This document shows positions 1 through 6,556 of a DNA stretch of 6,736 nt, piece after piece. The translations under genes were made by a program, and so were the position numbers. Position 1 is the stretch's first letter, and every line of letters begins with the position of its first letter. The notes under the pieces are model-generated. The model was not told the origin of the DNA and did not search any database. It saw nothing but the letters and a program-made list of their open reading frames with translations. The stretch lies in assembly GCA_947371775.1 (NCBI GenBank), contig CANBQX010000105.1:1-6736 (forward strand), in the 5' to 3' direction. The DNA is from Comamonadaceae bacterium. Lineage in GTDB: Bacteria; Pseudomonadota; Gammaproteobacteria; Burkholderiales; Burkholderiaceae_C.

Positions 1-632
1 AAGGCGAAGGCGGCGTCAACCCCTTGCACATGGACTACCTGCGCCAATTGCGCGCCCTGTGTGACGAGCGTGATTGGCTCTTGATGATTGACGAAGTGCA
101 GTGTGGCATGGGCCGCACCGGCAAGTGGTTTGCCCACCAGTGGGCAGGCGTCGTGCCGGACGTGATGCCGCTGGCCAAAGGCCTGGGCTCCGGCGTGCCG
201 GTCGGCGCCGTGGTGGCGGGTCCGCGCGCCGCGCATATTTTTGGCGTGGGCAACCATGGCACCACCTTTGGCGGCAACCCCTTGGCCATGCGCGCCGGGG
301 TGGAGACCATCCGCATCATGGAGCGCGATGGTTTGCTGGCCAACGCGGCCACCGTGGGTGCTCATCTGCAGGCCGGGCTGAAGGCGGCCTTGAGCGCAGA
401 ACTGGCCAGCGGCGCGGTGAAAGAAGTGCGTGGCCAGGGCCTGATGTTGGGCATTGAGTTGTCCAAGCCTTGCGGTGCCCTCACCCAGCAATGCGCCGAC
501 CACGGACTCTTGATCAGCGTGACGGCGGACTCGGTGGTGCGCCTGGTGCCCTCGCTCATCCTGACCACCGCCGAGGCCGATGAAATCGTGGCGATTTTGT
601 GTCCCTTGATCCGCGCGTTTTTGGCGGCCTGA
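1..632 (+). CDS. argD: Acetylornithine aminotransferase, 3' part (5' end outside window)
   Basis: This is the C-terminal two thirds of a class III PLP-dependent aminotransferase. The reading frame is open from base 3 and ends in TGA at 630-632; there is no true start in the window, and the TTG at 24 is internal. Visible family landmarks, in order, are GEGGVNP at the left edge (3-23), the DEVQCGMGRTG segment (Asp codon 90-92, which contacts the PLP ring nitrogen) and the PLP-lysine segment LAKGLGSGVPVGA (Lys codon 177-179). HGTTFGGNPLA and RGQGLMLGIEL follow. ArgD transfers an amino group from glutamate to N-acetylglutamate semialdehyde, giving N-acetylornithine, in the cytoplasm. The family also includes succinylornithine transaminase (AstC) and GABA transaminases, which fragments alone do not separate cleanly. 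The argF gene 22 bases downstream makes the arginine-biosynthetic assignment much more likely. Confidence 0.9.
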   Translation, partial: GEGGVNPLHMDYLRQLRALCDERDWLLMIDEVQCGMGRTGKWFAHQWAGVVPDVMPLAKGLGSGVPVGAVVAGPRAAHIFGVGNHGTTFGGNPLAMRAGVETIRIMERDGLLANAATVGAHLQAGLKAALSAELASGAVKEVRGQGLMLGIELSKPCGALTQQCADHGLLISVTADSVVRLVPSLILTTAEADEIVAILCPLIRAFLAA

Positions 633-654
633 ACGTCTTTGGAAAGCTCCACCC

Positions 655-1566
655 ATGAAGCACTACCTGCAATTCAATGATCTGAGCGCAGACGAATGCA
701 ACTACGTTTTTGCCCGCGCCGCGCTGATCAAAAAGAAGTTCAAGTCCTACGAAAAACACCACACGCTGGCCGACCGCACGCTGGCCATGATTTTTGAAAA
801 AGCCTCGACCCGCACCCGCGTGAGTTTCGAGGCTGGCATGTACCAACTCGGCGGCAGCGTGGTGCACCTGACCACCGGCGACAGCCAGTTGGGCCGGGCC
901 GAACCGATCGAAGACAGTGCCAAAGTCATCAGCCGCATGACCGACTTGGTGATGATTCGCACCTTTGAGCAAACCAAGATTGAGCGCTTCGCGGCGCACT
1001 CGCGCGTGCCGGTGATCAACGGCCTGACCAACGAATTCCACCCTTGCCAGATCCTGGCAGACATCTTTACCTACATCGAGCAGCGCGGCTCGATTGCGGG
1101 CAAAACAGTGGCCTGGGTGGGCGATGGCAACAACATGGCCAACACCTGGCTGCAAGCGGCGGATTTGCTGGGCTTTACCGTGCATGTGAGCACGCCCAGC
1201 GGCTACGAGATTGACCAATCGATTGCCGGACTGCGCTCGGCCGACAGCTACCGCGTGTTTGACGACCCCTTGAGCGCCTGCGCGGGCGCCGATCTGGTGA
1301 CCACCGATGTGTGGACCAGCATGGGCTACGAGGCGGAAAACGAAGCGCGCATGAAAGCCTTTGCCTCTTGGCGGGTGAGTAACACCATGATGGCGGCGGC
1401 CGCCAGCGACGCCTTGTTCATGCACTGCCTGCCCGCCCACCGGGGTGAAGAGGTAGACGCCGACGTGATTGACGGGCCGCAGAGCGTGGTCTGGGACGAA
1501 GCCGAAAACCGTATGCATGTGCAAAAAGCACTGATGGAATACCTGCTGCTCGGCCGCTTGGACTAA
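655..1566 (+). CDS. argF: Ornithine carbamoyltransferase
   Basis: A complete 303-residue enzyme, close to the usual 300-335 of bacterial ornithine carbamoyltransferases. It transfers the carbamoyl group of carbamoyl phosphate to ornithine, giving citrulline, in the cytoplasm; the family works as a trimer or multiples of one. All signature motifs are present: STRTR at residues 51-55 and HPCQ at 129-132 (carbamoyl-phosphate binding), DGNNMANTW at 157-165, DVWTSMG at 218-224 (ornithine-binding SMG loop), and HCLP at 257-260 with the catalytic Cys. The ornithine SMG loop separates it from aspartate carbamoyltransferase. The ATG at 655 is preceded by GGAAAG at 641-646, a plausible ribosome-binding site, and the N-terminus lines up with the family. 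It lies 22 bases after argD and 7 bases before kynU, so co-transcription is likely. No ARG-box operator can be judged because the operon promoter lies outside the window. Confidence 0.97.
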   Translation: MKHYLQFNDLSADECNYVFARAALIKKKFKSYEKHHTLADRTLAMIFEKASTRTRVSFEAGMYQLGGSVVHLTTGDSQLGRAEPIEDSAKVISRMTDLVMIRTFEQTKIERFAAHSRVPVINGLTNEFHPCQILADIFTYIEQRGSIAGKTVAWVGDGNNMANTWLQAADLLGFTVHVSTPSGYEIDQSIAGLRSADSYRVFDDPLSACAGADLVTTDVWTSMGYEAENEARMKAFASWRVSNTMMAAAASDALFMHCLPAHRGEEVDADVIDGPQSVVWDEAENRMHVQKALMEYLLLGRLD

Positions 1567-1573
1567 AACCCGC

Positions 1574-2884
1574 ATGACCACACTGCACGACTGCCAGGCG
1601 CGCGACGCCGCCGACCCGCTGCGCGATCTGCGCGACTTGTTTTCGATACCCGAAGGCCTGATTTACCTGGACGGTAACTCGCTGGGCGTGAGCCCCAAGA
1701 CCGCCGCTGCCCGCGCCGCCCAGGTGGTGAGCCAGGAATGGGGCCAGGGCTTGATTCGTTCCTGGAACACGGCGGGCTGGTTTGACCTGCCCCAGCGCCT
1801 GGGCGACCAGATTGCGACGCTGATTGGCGCAGGCCCCGGCGAAGTGGTGGCCACCGACACCACGTCCATCAACCTGTACAAAGTGCTGTCCGCCGCGCTG
1901 TCCATTGCGCATGCCGACCACCCTGAGCGCCGCGTGGTGCTGAGCGAGCGCAGCAACTTTCCGACCGACCTTTACATCGCCGAAGGCCTGTGCGCCCAGC
2001 GCGGCTACAGGCTGGTACTGGTGGAGCCGCACGAGATTGCGGCGCACCTGAACCAGGACCTGGCGGTGCTGATGCTCACCCATGTGAACTACCGCACAGG
2101 GGCCATGCACGACATGGCCGACCTGACCCAAGCCGCCCACGCGGCTGGCGGGATGGTGGTGTGGGACCTAGCCCACAGCGCAGGCGCGGTGCCGGTCGAT
2201 TTAACCGGCGCGGGTGCAGACTTCGCGGTGGGTTGTGGCTACAAATACCTCAATGGCGGGCCCGGCGCGCCTGCTTTTGTGTGGGTTCACCCCACACATG
2301 CCCAGCGCACCGACCTGCCGTTTGTGCAGCCGCTCTCCGGCTGGTGGGGGCACGCCGCACCGTTTGCATTTACCTCTGACTACCAGCCTGCGGCAGGCAT
2401 TCAGCGCTACCAGTGCGGCACCCAACCCATCGTGAGCCTGTCGCTGCTGGAGTGCGGTTTGGACGGTTTCAAGGCCGCAGAGCCTTTGGGCGGCATGGCC
2501 GCGCTGCGCGCCAAATCACTGGCCTTGACCGACTTGTTTATTGCGCTGGTGGAAGAACGCTGCCAGGGCTTCGGGCTGGGACTGGCCACTCCGCGCGACC
2601 ATGCCCAGCGTGGATCGCAAGTCTGCCTGACACGCGAGCATGCAGCGGGCGGCACTTTAGGCTCCGGCGCGTTCGCCATCATGCAAGCACTGATTGCGCG
2701 CGGTGTGATCGGCGACTTTCGGGCGGGCGATGGCGGCGTGCACAAAGACATCTTGCGCTTCGGCCTGACGCCGCTGTACATCGGCTTTGAAGAGGTTTGG
2801 AATGCGGTCGAGCAACTGCGCCAGGTGCAAGCCGGTGAAGAATGGACGCAGCCGCAGTTCAATCGGCAGCACGCGGTGACTTAA
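1574..2884 (+). CDS. kynU: Kynureninase
   Basis: A complete 436-residue PLP enzyme of fold type I; the well-studied Pseudomonas fluorescens enzyme is about 416 residues. Kynureninase hydrolyses L-kynurenine to anthranilate and L-alanine (bacterial forms favour kynurenine over 3-hydroxykynurenine) in tryptophan degradation. Diagnostic segments are LDGNSLG (ending at residue 38), DTTSINLYK starting at residue 95 (PLP phosphate loop), SERSNFPTD, WDLAHSAGA with Asp198 and His201, and GCGYKYLNGGPG with the PLP lysine at 224. Further on come SGWWGH, CGTQPIVSL and, near the C-terminus, GDFR followed by LRFGLTPLY. The ATG at 1574 lies only 7 bases after the argF stop and has no strong Shine-Dalgarno sequence, so translational coupling to argF is plausible. 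No kynA, kynB or anthranilate-degrading gene is in the window, which makes the position behind arginine genes notable. Base composition resembles the neighbours. Confidence 0.95.
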   Translation: MTTLHDCQARDAADPLRDLRDLFSIPEGLIYLDGNSLGVSPKTAAARAAQVVSQEWGQGLIRSWNTAGWFDLPQRLGDQIATLIGAGPGEVVATDTTSINLYKVLSAALSIAHADHPERRVVLSERSNFPTDLYIAEGLCAQRGYRLVLVEPHEIAAHLNQDLAVLMLTHVNYRTGAMHDMADLTQAAHAAGGMVVWDLAHSAGAVPVDLTGAGADFAVGCGYKYLNGGPGAPAFVWVHPTHAQRTDLPFVQPLSGWWGHAAPFAFTSDYQPAAGIQRYQCGTQPIVSLSLLECGLDGFKAAEPLGGMAALRAKSLALTDLFIALVEERCQGFGLGLATPRDHAQRGSQVCLTREHAAGGTLGSGAFAIMQALIARGVIGDFRAGDGGVHKDILRFGLTPLYIGFEEVWNAVEQLRQVQAGEEWTQPQFNRQHAVT

Positions 2885-2912
2885 AACGCGCCGGCTGCCT
2901 CAGCCGCCCGCG
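2883..2912 (-). terminator. Candidate intrinsic terminator of the parC-side unit
   Basis: A GC-rich inverted repeat spans 2887-2912. The core stem GGCTG/CAGCC (2893-2897 with 2901-2905) has a three-base loop and is extended outward by C2892-G2906. After one mismatch and one bulge, further GC pairs reach 2887/2912. Read on the minus strand it is followed at once by TTTT (2886-2883), the layout of a Rho-independent terminator with a short U-tract. Read on the plus strand the hairpin is followed by TACAACC with no T-run, so it is not a typical terminator for kynU. The monooxygenase stop codon (2902-2900) overlaps the loop and one arm, so terminating ribosomes could interfere with folding. This is inspection only; no folding energy was computed. 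Confidence 0.4.
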
Positions 2913-4096
2913 TACAACCAAGGCACATCCAGCAAGCGCTGGCCCAGCACACGCATCGCCACATCGCGGCCCCAGCGCTGCACGCCGCTTGCGTGAAAAA
3001 TCTCGCCGTTGCGCTGTGCTCGCGCTTGCACCCGGGCGTTGCGCCGCCAGCGGGTTTGGGCATAGTGTTCCAGCGCAGCCACATCACCGAGACCGGGCGT
3101 GGACAGGCTCTCGGCGAGGCTGGCCGCATCTTCGATTGCCATGCCGGCCCCTTGGGCCAGGTAGGGCAGCATGGGGTGGGCCGCGTCGCCCATCAGCGCA
3201 ATGCGTCCGAAGGCCAACTCCTGGGGGCCGCGCACAGGGGGCAGGCCGTTGAGCGGCCAGAGCCGCCAGCTCTTGATGGCAGCCACGAGGTCTTGCAGCG
3301 GCGTGGCCGCTTGCTTCAGGTGTGCGCTCAGGTCGAGGGCGGTGGCCTCGTGGTCCCAATGCGCCCGGTCGTCGTCGGGCGCAGGACCTTCGACGATGAC
3401 CACCACGTTCAGCCATTGACCGCCATGCACCGGGTACTGCACCGCATGAAACCGGGGACCGAGCCAGGCAGTCACCACGTCGCTGCGCAGTGCCTGCGGC
3501 AAACCGGCCTGCGGCACCATGGCGCGGTAGGCCAGGTGGCCTGTGAATGTGGGCTGGGCATCGCTGCGCACAAAGTCGCGCACGCTGCTCCACAAGCCGT
3601 CGCCACCGATCAGCACATTGCTGCGGCGTTGGTGGCCGTCGGTGGAGTTGATTTGCACCGCATTGCTGTCCTGGCTGACGTGGAGCATGGCGTTGTTCAA
3701 CATCAGCTGGGTCGTCCCTTGGGCTTCCACAGCAGTCAGCAAGAGCTGGTGCAGATCGGCCCGGGCGATGGTGGCGTAACGCGCGCCATAGCGCTGCACC
3801 GCGCGCGCACCCAGCGCAAGCTGCCCCAACAATGAAGCGGACTCGGCGCTGCGCACCTGCAGCAATGGCGGAAAGCAAGCCAGCGCGTCCAGCCCCGGCC
3901 CCAAGCCCCAGCCTTCCAACAGCCGCACCACGTTGGGACTGAGCTGAATGCCCGCACCCACTTCGGAAAACACCGGCTTTTTCTCGATGAGCTGCACGCC
4001 CATTCCCCGCGCACCGCAGGCCAAGGCCGTGGCCAAGGCCGTGGCCAAGCCGCCTATGCCGCCACCCACCACCAGTATCTTTTTTTGCGTCATCAC
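2900..4096 (-). CDS. Class A FAD-dependent aromatic monooxygenase (salicylate/3-hydroxybenzoate hydroxylase-like)
   Basis: A complete single-component flavoprotein monooxygenase of about 398 residues. The family uses NAD(P)H and O2 to hydroxylate aromatic rings. The three family fingerprints are present: GGGIGG at residues 11-16 (FAD ADP part), a DG motif at Asp166-Gly167 in GGDGLWSSVR, and a GD motif at 303-304 in GDAAHPMLPYLAQGAG (FAD ribityl binding). The segment EVGAGIQLSPN and the YLAQGAG form of the GD motif point to the salicylate/3-hydroxybenzoate hydroxylase branch; the substrate cannot be read from the sequence. There is no C-terminal membrane segment and kynurenine 3-monooxygenase features are lacking. 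The start is either GTG at 4096 or the adjacent ATG at 4093, 6 or 9 bases after the parC stop; I see no strong ribosome-binding site to decide, and the ATG is a reasonable alternative. The first FAD helix carries a four-residue ATAL duplication encoded by a 12-base tandem repeat. It is probably co-transcribed with parC. Confidence 0.88.
   Translation of the reverse strand: MMTQKKILVVGGGIGGLATALATALACGARGMGVQLIEKKPVFSEVGAGIQLSPNVVRLLEGWGLGPGLDALACFPPLLQVRSAESASLLGQLALGARAVQRYGARYATIARADLHQLLLTAVEAQGTTQLMLNNAMLHVSQDSNAVQINSTDGHQRRSNVLIGGDGLWSSVRDFVRSDAQPTFTGHLAYRAMVPQAGLPQALRSDVVTAWLGPRFHAVQYPVHGGQWLNVVVIVEGPAPDDDRAHWDHEATALDLSAHLKQAATPLQDLVAAIKSWRLWPLNGLPPVRGPQELAFGRIALMGDAAHPMLPYLAQGAGMAIEDAASLAESLSTPGLGDVAALEHYAQTRWRRNARVQARAQRNGEIFHASGVQRWGRDVAMRVLGQRLLDVPWLYAGG
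4019..4050. repeat. 12-base tandem repeat inside the monooxygenase gene, about 2.7 copies
   Basis: On the plus strand the unit GGCCAAGGCCGT occurs at 4019-4030 and again without change at 4031-4042, followed by GGCCAAG at 4043-4049. The unit length is a multiple of three, so the frame is kept. On the coding (minus) strand it gives the repeated peptide ATALATAL straight after the GGGIGG nucleotide-binding loop. Gain or loss of a copy by slippage would remove or add four residues without a frameshift. Confidence 0.9.
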
Positions 4097-4102
4097 GGTA
4101 GC

Positions 4103-6505
4103 TTATTCAACACGTGCAAGCGATTGGGGCTTGAAACCCAAATCCGCGGCTTTTCCTTTGCGAGCCCGGGGTGAACGGGCATTGTTGAGGCTACGGATTT
4201 CCAGCGTTTCTTCGCGCTGCTTGCCGCCCCGCCCCAGGCCTGCGATGCGCACACTGCGGGTGTAGGCTGCGGCACCTGCCAAAGTGTCTTTGTCTTCCAG
4301 CGCCAGCAGCATCAGGCCGCGACCGCCTTTTTCCATGGTTTTGAGTTCGGACAACTTGAAGGTCAAGATGCGCCCCAGCGTGGAGGCACAGGCCACGTCT
4401 GTGGCCGGCAGCACAGCCGCACGCGTGGTATTGGGCGCGGCAACCGTTGGTGCGGAAGCGGGCCCTTGGGGCAGACTGGCCCCCGACACCAGAGATGGCG
4501 CACACACGGTTTCACCGTCATTGCAACTGATAAACGCCTTGCCCGCCTTTTGGCGCGACACCATGTGCTCCACCGAGGCGATAAAGCCATAGCCGCCGCT
4601 GCCCGAGAGCAGCAATTGCGCGCTCCCCGCACCGGCAAAGTAGTGCAGCACCTGGGTGCCGGATTCGAGCTCAATCAGGCTGGTCAGCGGCTGGCCATCG
4701 CCCCGCCCGCCGGGCAGCAAAGACACAGCGACCGAATAGACCCGCCCGTTGGAACCGAAAGCCAACAAGGTGTCCACACTGCGGCACTCAAAGGTGCCGT
4801 ACAGCGCATCGCCCGCCTTGAAAGCAAAGCTGGCGGCCTCATGGCCGTGGCCGCTGCGGGCACGCACCCAGCCTTTGTCGCTGACCACCACGGTCACCGG
4901 TTCGTCCACGATCTTGACCTCGGCCACCGCTTTTTTCTCTTCCTGAATCAGGGTGCGGCGGGGGTCGGCAAAGGTCTTGGCGTCGGCCTCGATTTCTTTG
5001 ACCATCAGGCGGCGCAGGGCTGACGGATTGCCCAAAATTTCTTCCAGCTTTTGCTGCTCGCTGCGCAGCTCCGAGAGCTCTTGCTCGATCTTGATGGCCT
5101 CCAGCCGAGCCAACTGGCGCAGGCGGATTTCCAAAATGTCTTCGGCCTGGCGCTCGCTCAGCTTGAAGCGCGCCATCAGCGCAGCCTTGGGCTCGTCCGA
5201 CTGGCGAATGATGGCAATCACCTCGTCGATATTGAGCAGCACCAGCTGGCGCCCCTCCAGAATATGGATGCGGTCCAGCACCTTACCCAGGCGGTGGCGC
5301 GAGCGCTTTTCAATCGTGCTTTGGCGAAACGCAATCCACTCGGTCAGCATTTGCCGGAACGACTTCTGGGTGGGCCGCCCATCCAAGCCCACCATGGTCA
5401 GGTTGATGGGACTGGAGGTTTCCAGGCTGGTGTGGGCCAGCAGCGCGGTAATGAGTTCCTGCTGCTCAATGCGGCTGGTCTTGGGCTCGAACACCAGGCG
5501 CACCGCGTTTTCTTTGCCCGATTCGTCGCGCACCACGTCCAGCACCGCCAGCATGCTGGCCTTGAGCTGGGTCTGGTCCAGCGACAGGGCTTTTTTGCCG
5601 GCCTTGACCTTGGGGTTGGTCAGCTCTTCAATTTCTTCGAGCACGCGCTGGCTGCTCACACCCGGCGGGAGCTCGGTGACCACCAGTTGCCACTGGCCGC
5701 GCGCCAGGTCTTCAATTTTCCAACGCGCCCGGACTTTGAGCGAGCCGCGCCCTGTGCGGTAGGCCTCGGCAATGTCTGATGCCGGGCTGATCACTTGCGC
5801 GCCACCGGGGTAGTCCGGCCCCGGCACCAAGGCATAGAGATCGGCGTCCGACAGATTGGGCGCCTTCACCAGTGCCACACAGGCGTCAGCAATCTCGCGC
5901 AGGTTGTGGCTGGGAATCTCGGTGGCCAAGCCCACCGCAATACCGCTTGCGCCATTGAGCAAGGAAAACGGCAGACGGGCTGGCAACTGACGCGGCTCTT
6001 CGGTAGAGCCGTCGTAATTGGGCTGGAAGTCCACCGTGCCCTGGTCAATCTCGTCGAGCAGGAGGCTGGTGATTTTGGCCAGACGCGCTTCGGTGTAGCG
6101 CATGGCGGCCGCGCCGTCGCCGTCACGCGAACCAAAATTGCCCTGCCCGTCGATCAGCGGGTAGCGCTGCGAAAAATCCTGGGCCATGCGCACCAGGGCG
6201 TCATAGGCCGCCTGGTCGCCATGGGGATGGAAGCGGCCCAGCACATCGCCCACCACGCGGGCGCTTTTGACGGGCTTGGCGCCGGTATTGCCGTTGGCCC
6301 CGCCAAAGCCCAGGCCCATGCGCGACATGCTGTACAAAATTCTGCGCTGTACCGGCTTTTGGCCGTCGCACACGTCGGGCAAGGCGCGGCCTTTGACCAC
6401 GCTGAGGGCGTATTCCAAATAAGCGCGCTGCGCATAGTTGGCAAGGTTGAGCTGGTCGTCGCCTTCAGATGCGGGCGCGAGGTCGAGAATAGGTTGGTCG
6501 GTCAT
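4103..6505 (-). CDS. parC: DNA topoisomerase IV subunit A
   Basis: A complete 800-residue type IIA topoisomerase A subunit (E. coli ParC has 752). With ParE it forms the ParC2ParE2 enzyme that decatenates daughter chromosomes. Visible landmarks are RALPDVCDGQKPVQRRIL (residues 40-57), the winged-helix segment VGDVLGRFHPHGD (85-97), catalytic Tyr137 in AMRYTEARL, and PARLPFSLLNGASGIAVG. A long charged coiled-coil region follows (RQAEDILEIRLRQLARLE to EEILGNPSALRRLMVKEI), then a beta-pinwheel C-terminal domain from about residue 540. ParC is preferred over GyrA because of the adjacent ParE end and because I see no GyrA-box in the C-terminal domain. Positions matching E. coli quinolone contacts Ser80 and Glu84 are Gln98 and Asp102. 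The C-terminal domain has an Ala/Pro-rich stretch at about 669-701. The ATG at 6505 lies 51 bases after parE and suits the N-terminus of the family; its ribosome-binding site is weak. Confidence 0.96.
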   Translation of the reverse strand: MTDQPILDLAPASEGDDQLNLANYAQRAYLEYALSVVKGRALPDVCDGQKPVQRRILYSMSRMGLGFGGANGNTGAKPVKSARVVGDVLGRFHPHGDQAAYDALVRMAQDFSQRYPLIDGQGNFGSRDGDGAAAMRYTEARLAKITSLLLDEIDQGTVDFQPNYDGSTEEPRQLPARLPFSLLNGASGIAVGLATEIPSHNLREIADACVALVKAPNLSDADLYALVPGPDYPGGAQVISPASDIAEAYRTGRGSLKVRARWKIEDLARGQWQLVVTELPPGVSSQRVLEEIEELTNPKVKAGKKALSLDQTQLKASMLAVLDVVRDESGKENAVRLVFEPKTSRIEQQELITALLAHTSLETSSPINLTMVGLDGRPTQKSFRQMLTEWIAFRQSTIEKRSRHRLGKVLDRIHILEGRQLVLLNIDEVIAIIRQSDEPKAALMARFKLSERQAEDILEIRLRQLARLEAIKIEQELSELRSEQQKLEEILGNPSALRRLMVKEIEADAKTFADPRRTLIQEEKKAVAEVKIVDEPVTVVVSDKGWVRARSGHGHEAASFAFKAGDALYGTFECRSVDTLLAFGSNGRVYSVAVSLLPGGRGDGQPLTSLIELESGTQVLHYFAGAGSAQLLLSGSGGYGFIASVEHMVSRQKAGKAFISCNDGETVCAPSLVSGASLPQGPASAPTVAAPNTTRAAVLPATDVACASTLGRILTFKLSELKTMEKGGRGLMLLALEDKDTLAGAAAYTRSVRIAGLGRGGKQREETLEIRSLNNARSPRARKGKAADLGFKPQSLARVE

Positions 6506-6556
6506 GCTTGGCTTGTCGCTAATTACGGGGCATTGCGCTTGCTGGGCTGCAGCACA
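6506..6556. other. parE-parC intergenic spacer
   Basis: These 51 bases separate the parE stop from the parC start. They hold the 8-base palindrome GCTGCAGC at 6546-6553 but no stem followed by a T-run and no recognisable promoter, so read-through from parE into parC is likely. Confidence 0.6.

Noticed and set aside
24..32. TTG at 24 or ATG at 30 as a start for the first gene
   Set aside because: The frame stays open to the window edge and codes for the conserved GEGGVNP segment upstream, so these codons are internal to a truncated argD.
556..1581. Long minus-strand open frame (341 codons) antisense to argF
   Set aside because: Its product is rich in His, Val, Ala and Gly without any recognisable domain. 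It is the codon-complement shadow expected from a GC-rich gene; argF on the other strand has every family motif.
1418..2140. Minus-strand open frame of 240 codons opposite kynU
   Set aside because: Low-complexity, Gln/His/Val/Ala-rich translation with no domain, lying fully opposite clear argF and kynU coding sequence.
2993..3835. Plus-strand open frame of 280 codons opposite the monooxygenase
   Set aside because: The minus-strand frame carries all three flavoprotein fingerprints; the plus frame shows no family pattern and is a GC-driven shadow.
2900..4096. Kynurenine 3-monooxygenase, suggested by the neighbouring kynU
   Set aside because: The GD-motif region reads GDAAHPMLPYLAQGAG, as in salicylate-type hydroxylases, rather than the GDAAHAMVPFFGQG pattern of kynurenine 3-monooxygenase, and the C-terminal membrane region of that enzyme is missing.
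4953..5779. Overlapping plus-strand open frames (269 and 242 codons) opposite parC
   Set aside because: Ser/Arg-rich or Leu/Gln/Arg-rich translations without domains, antisense to the conserved body of parC.
6541..6556. Palindrome GCTGCAGC after parE as a terminator or operator
   Set aside because: Only eight bases, with no loop, no T-run and no second copy; such palindromes are expected by chance in GC-rich DNA.
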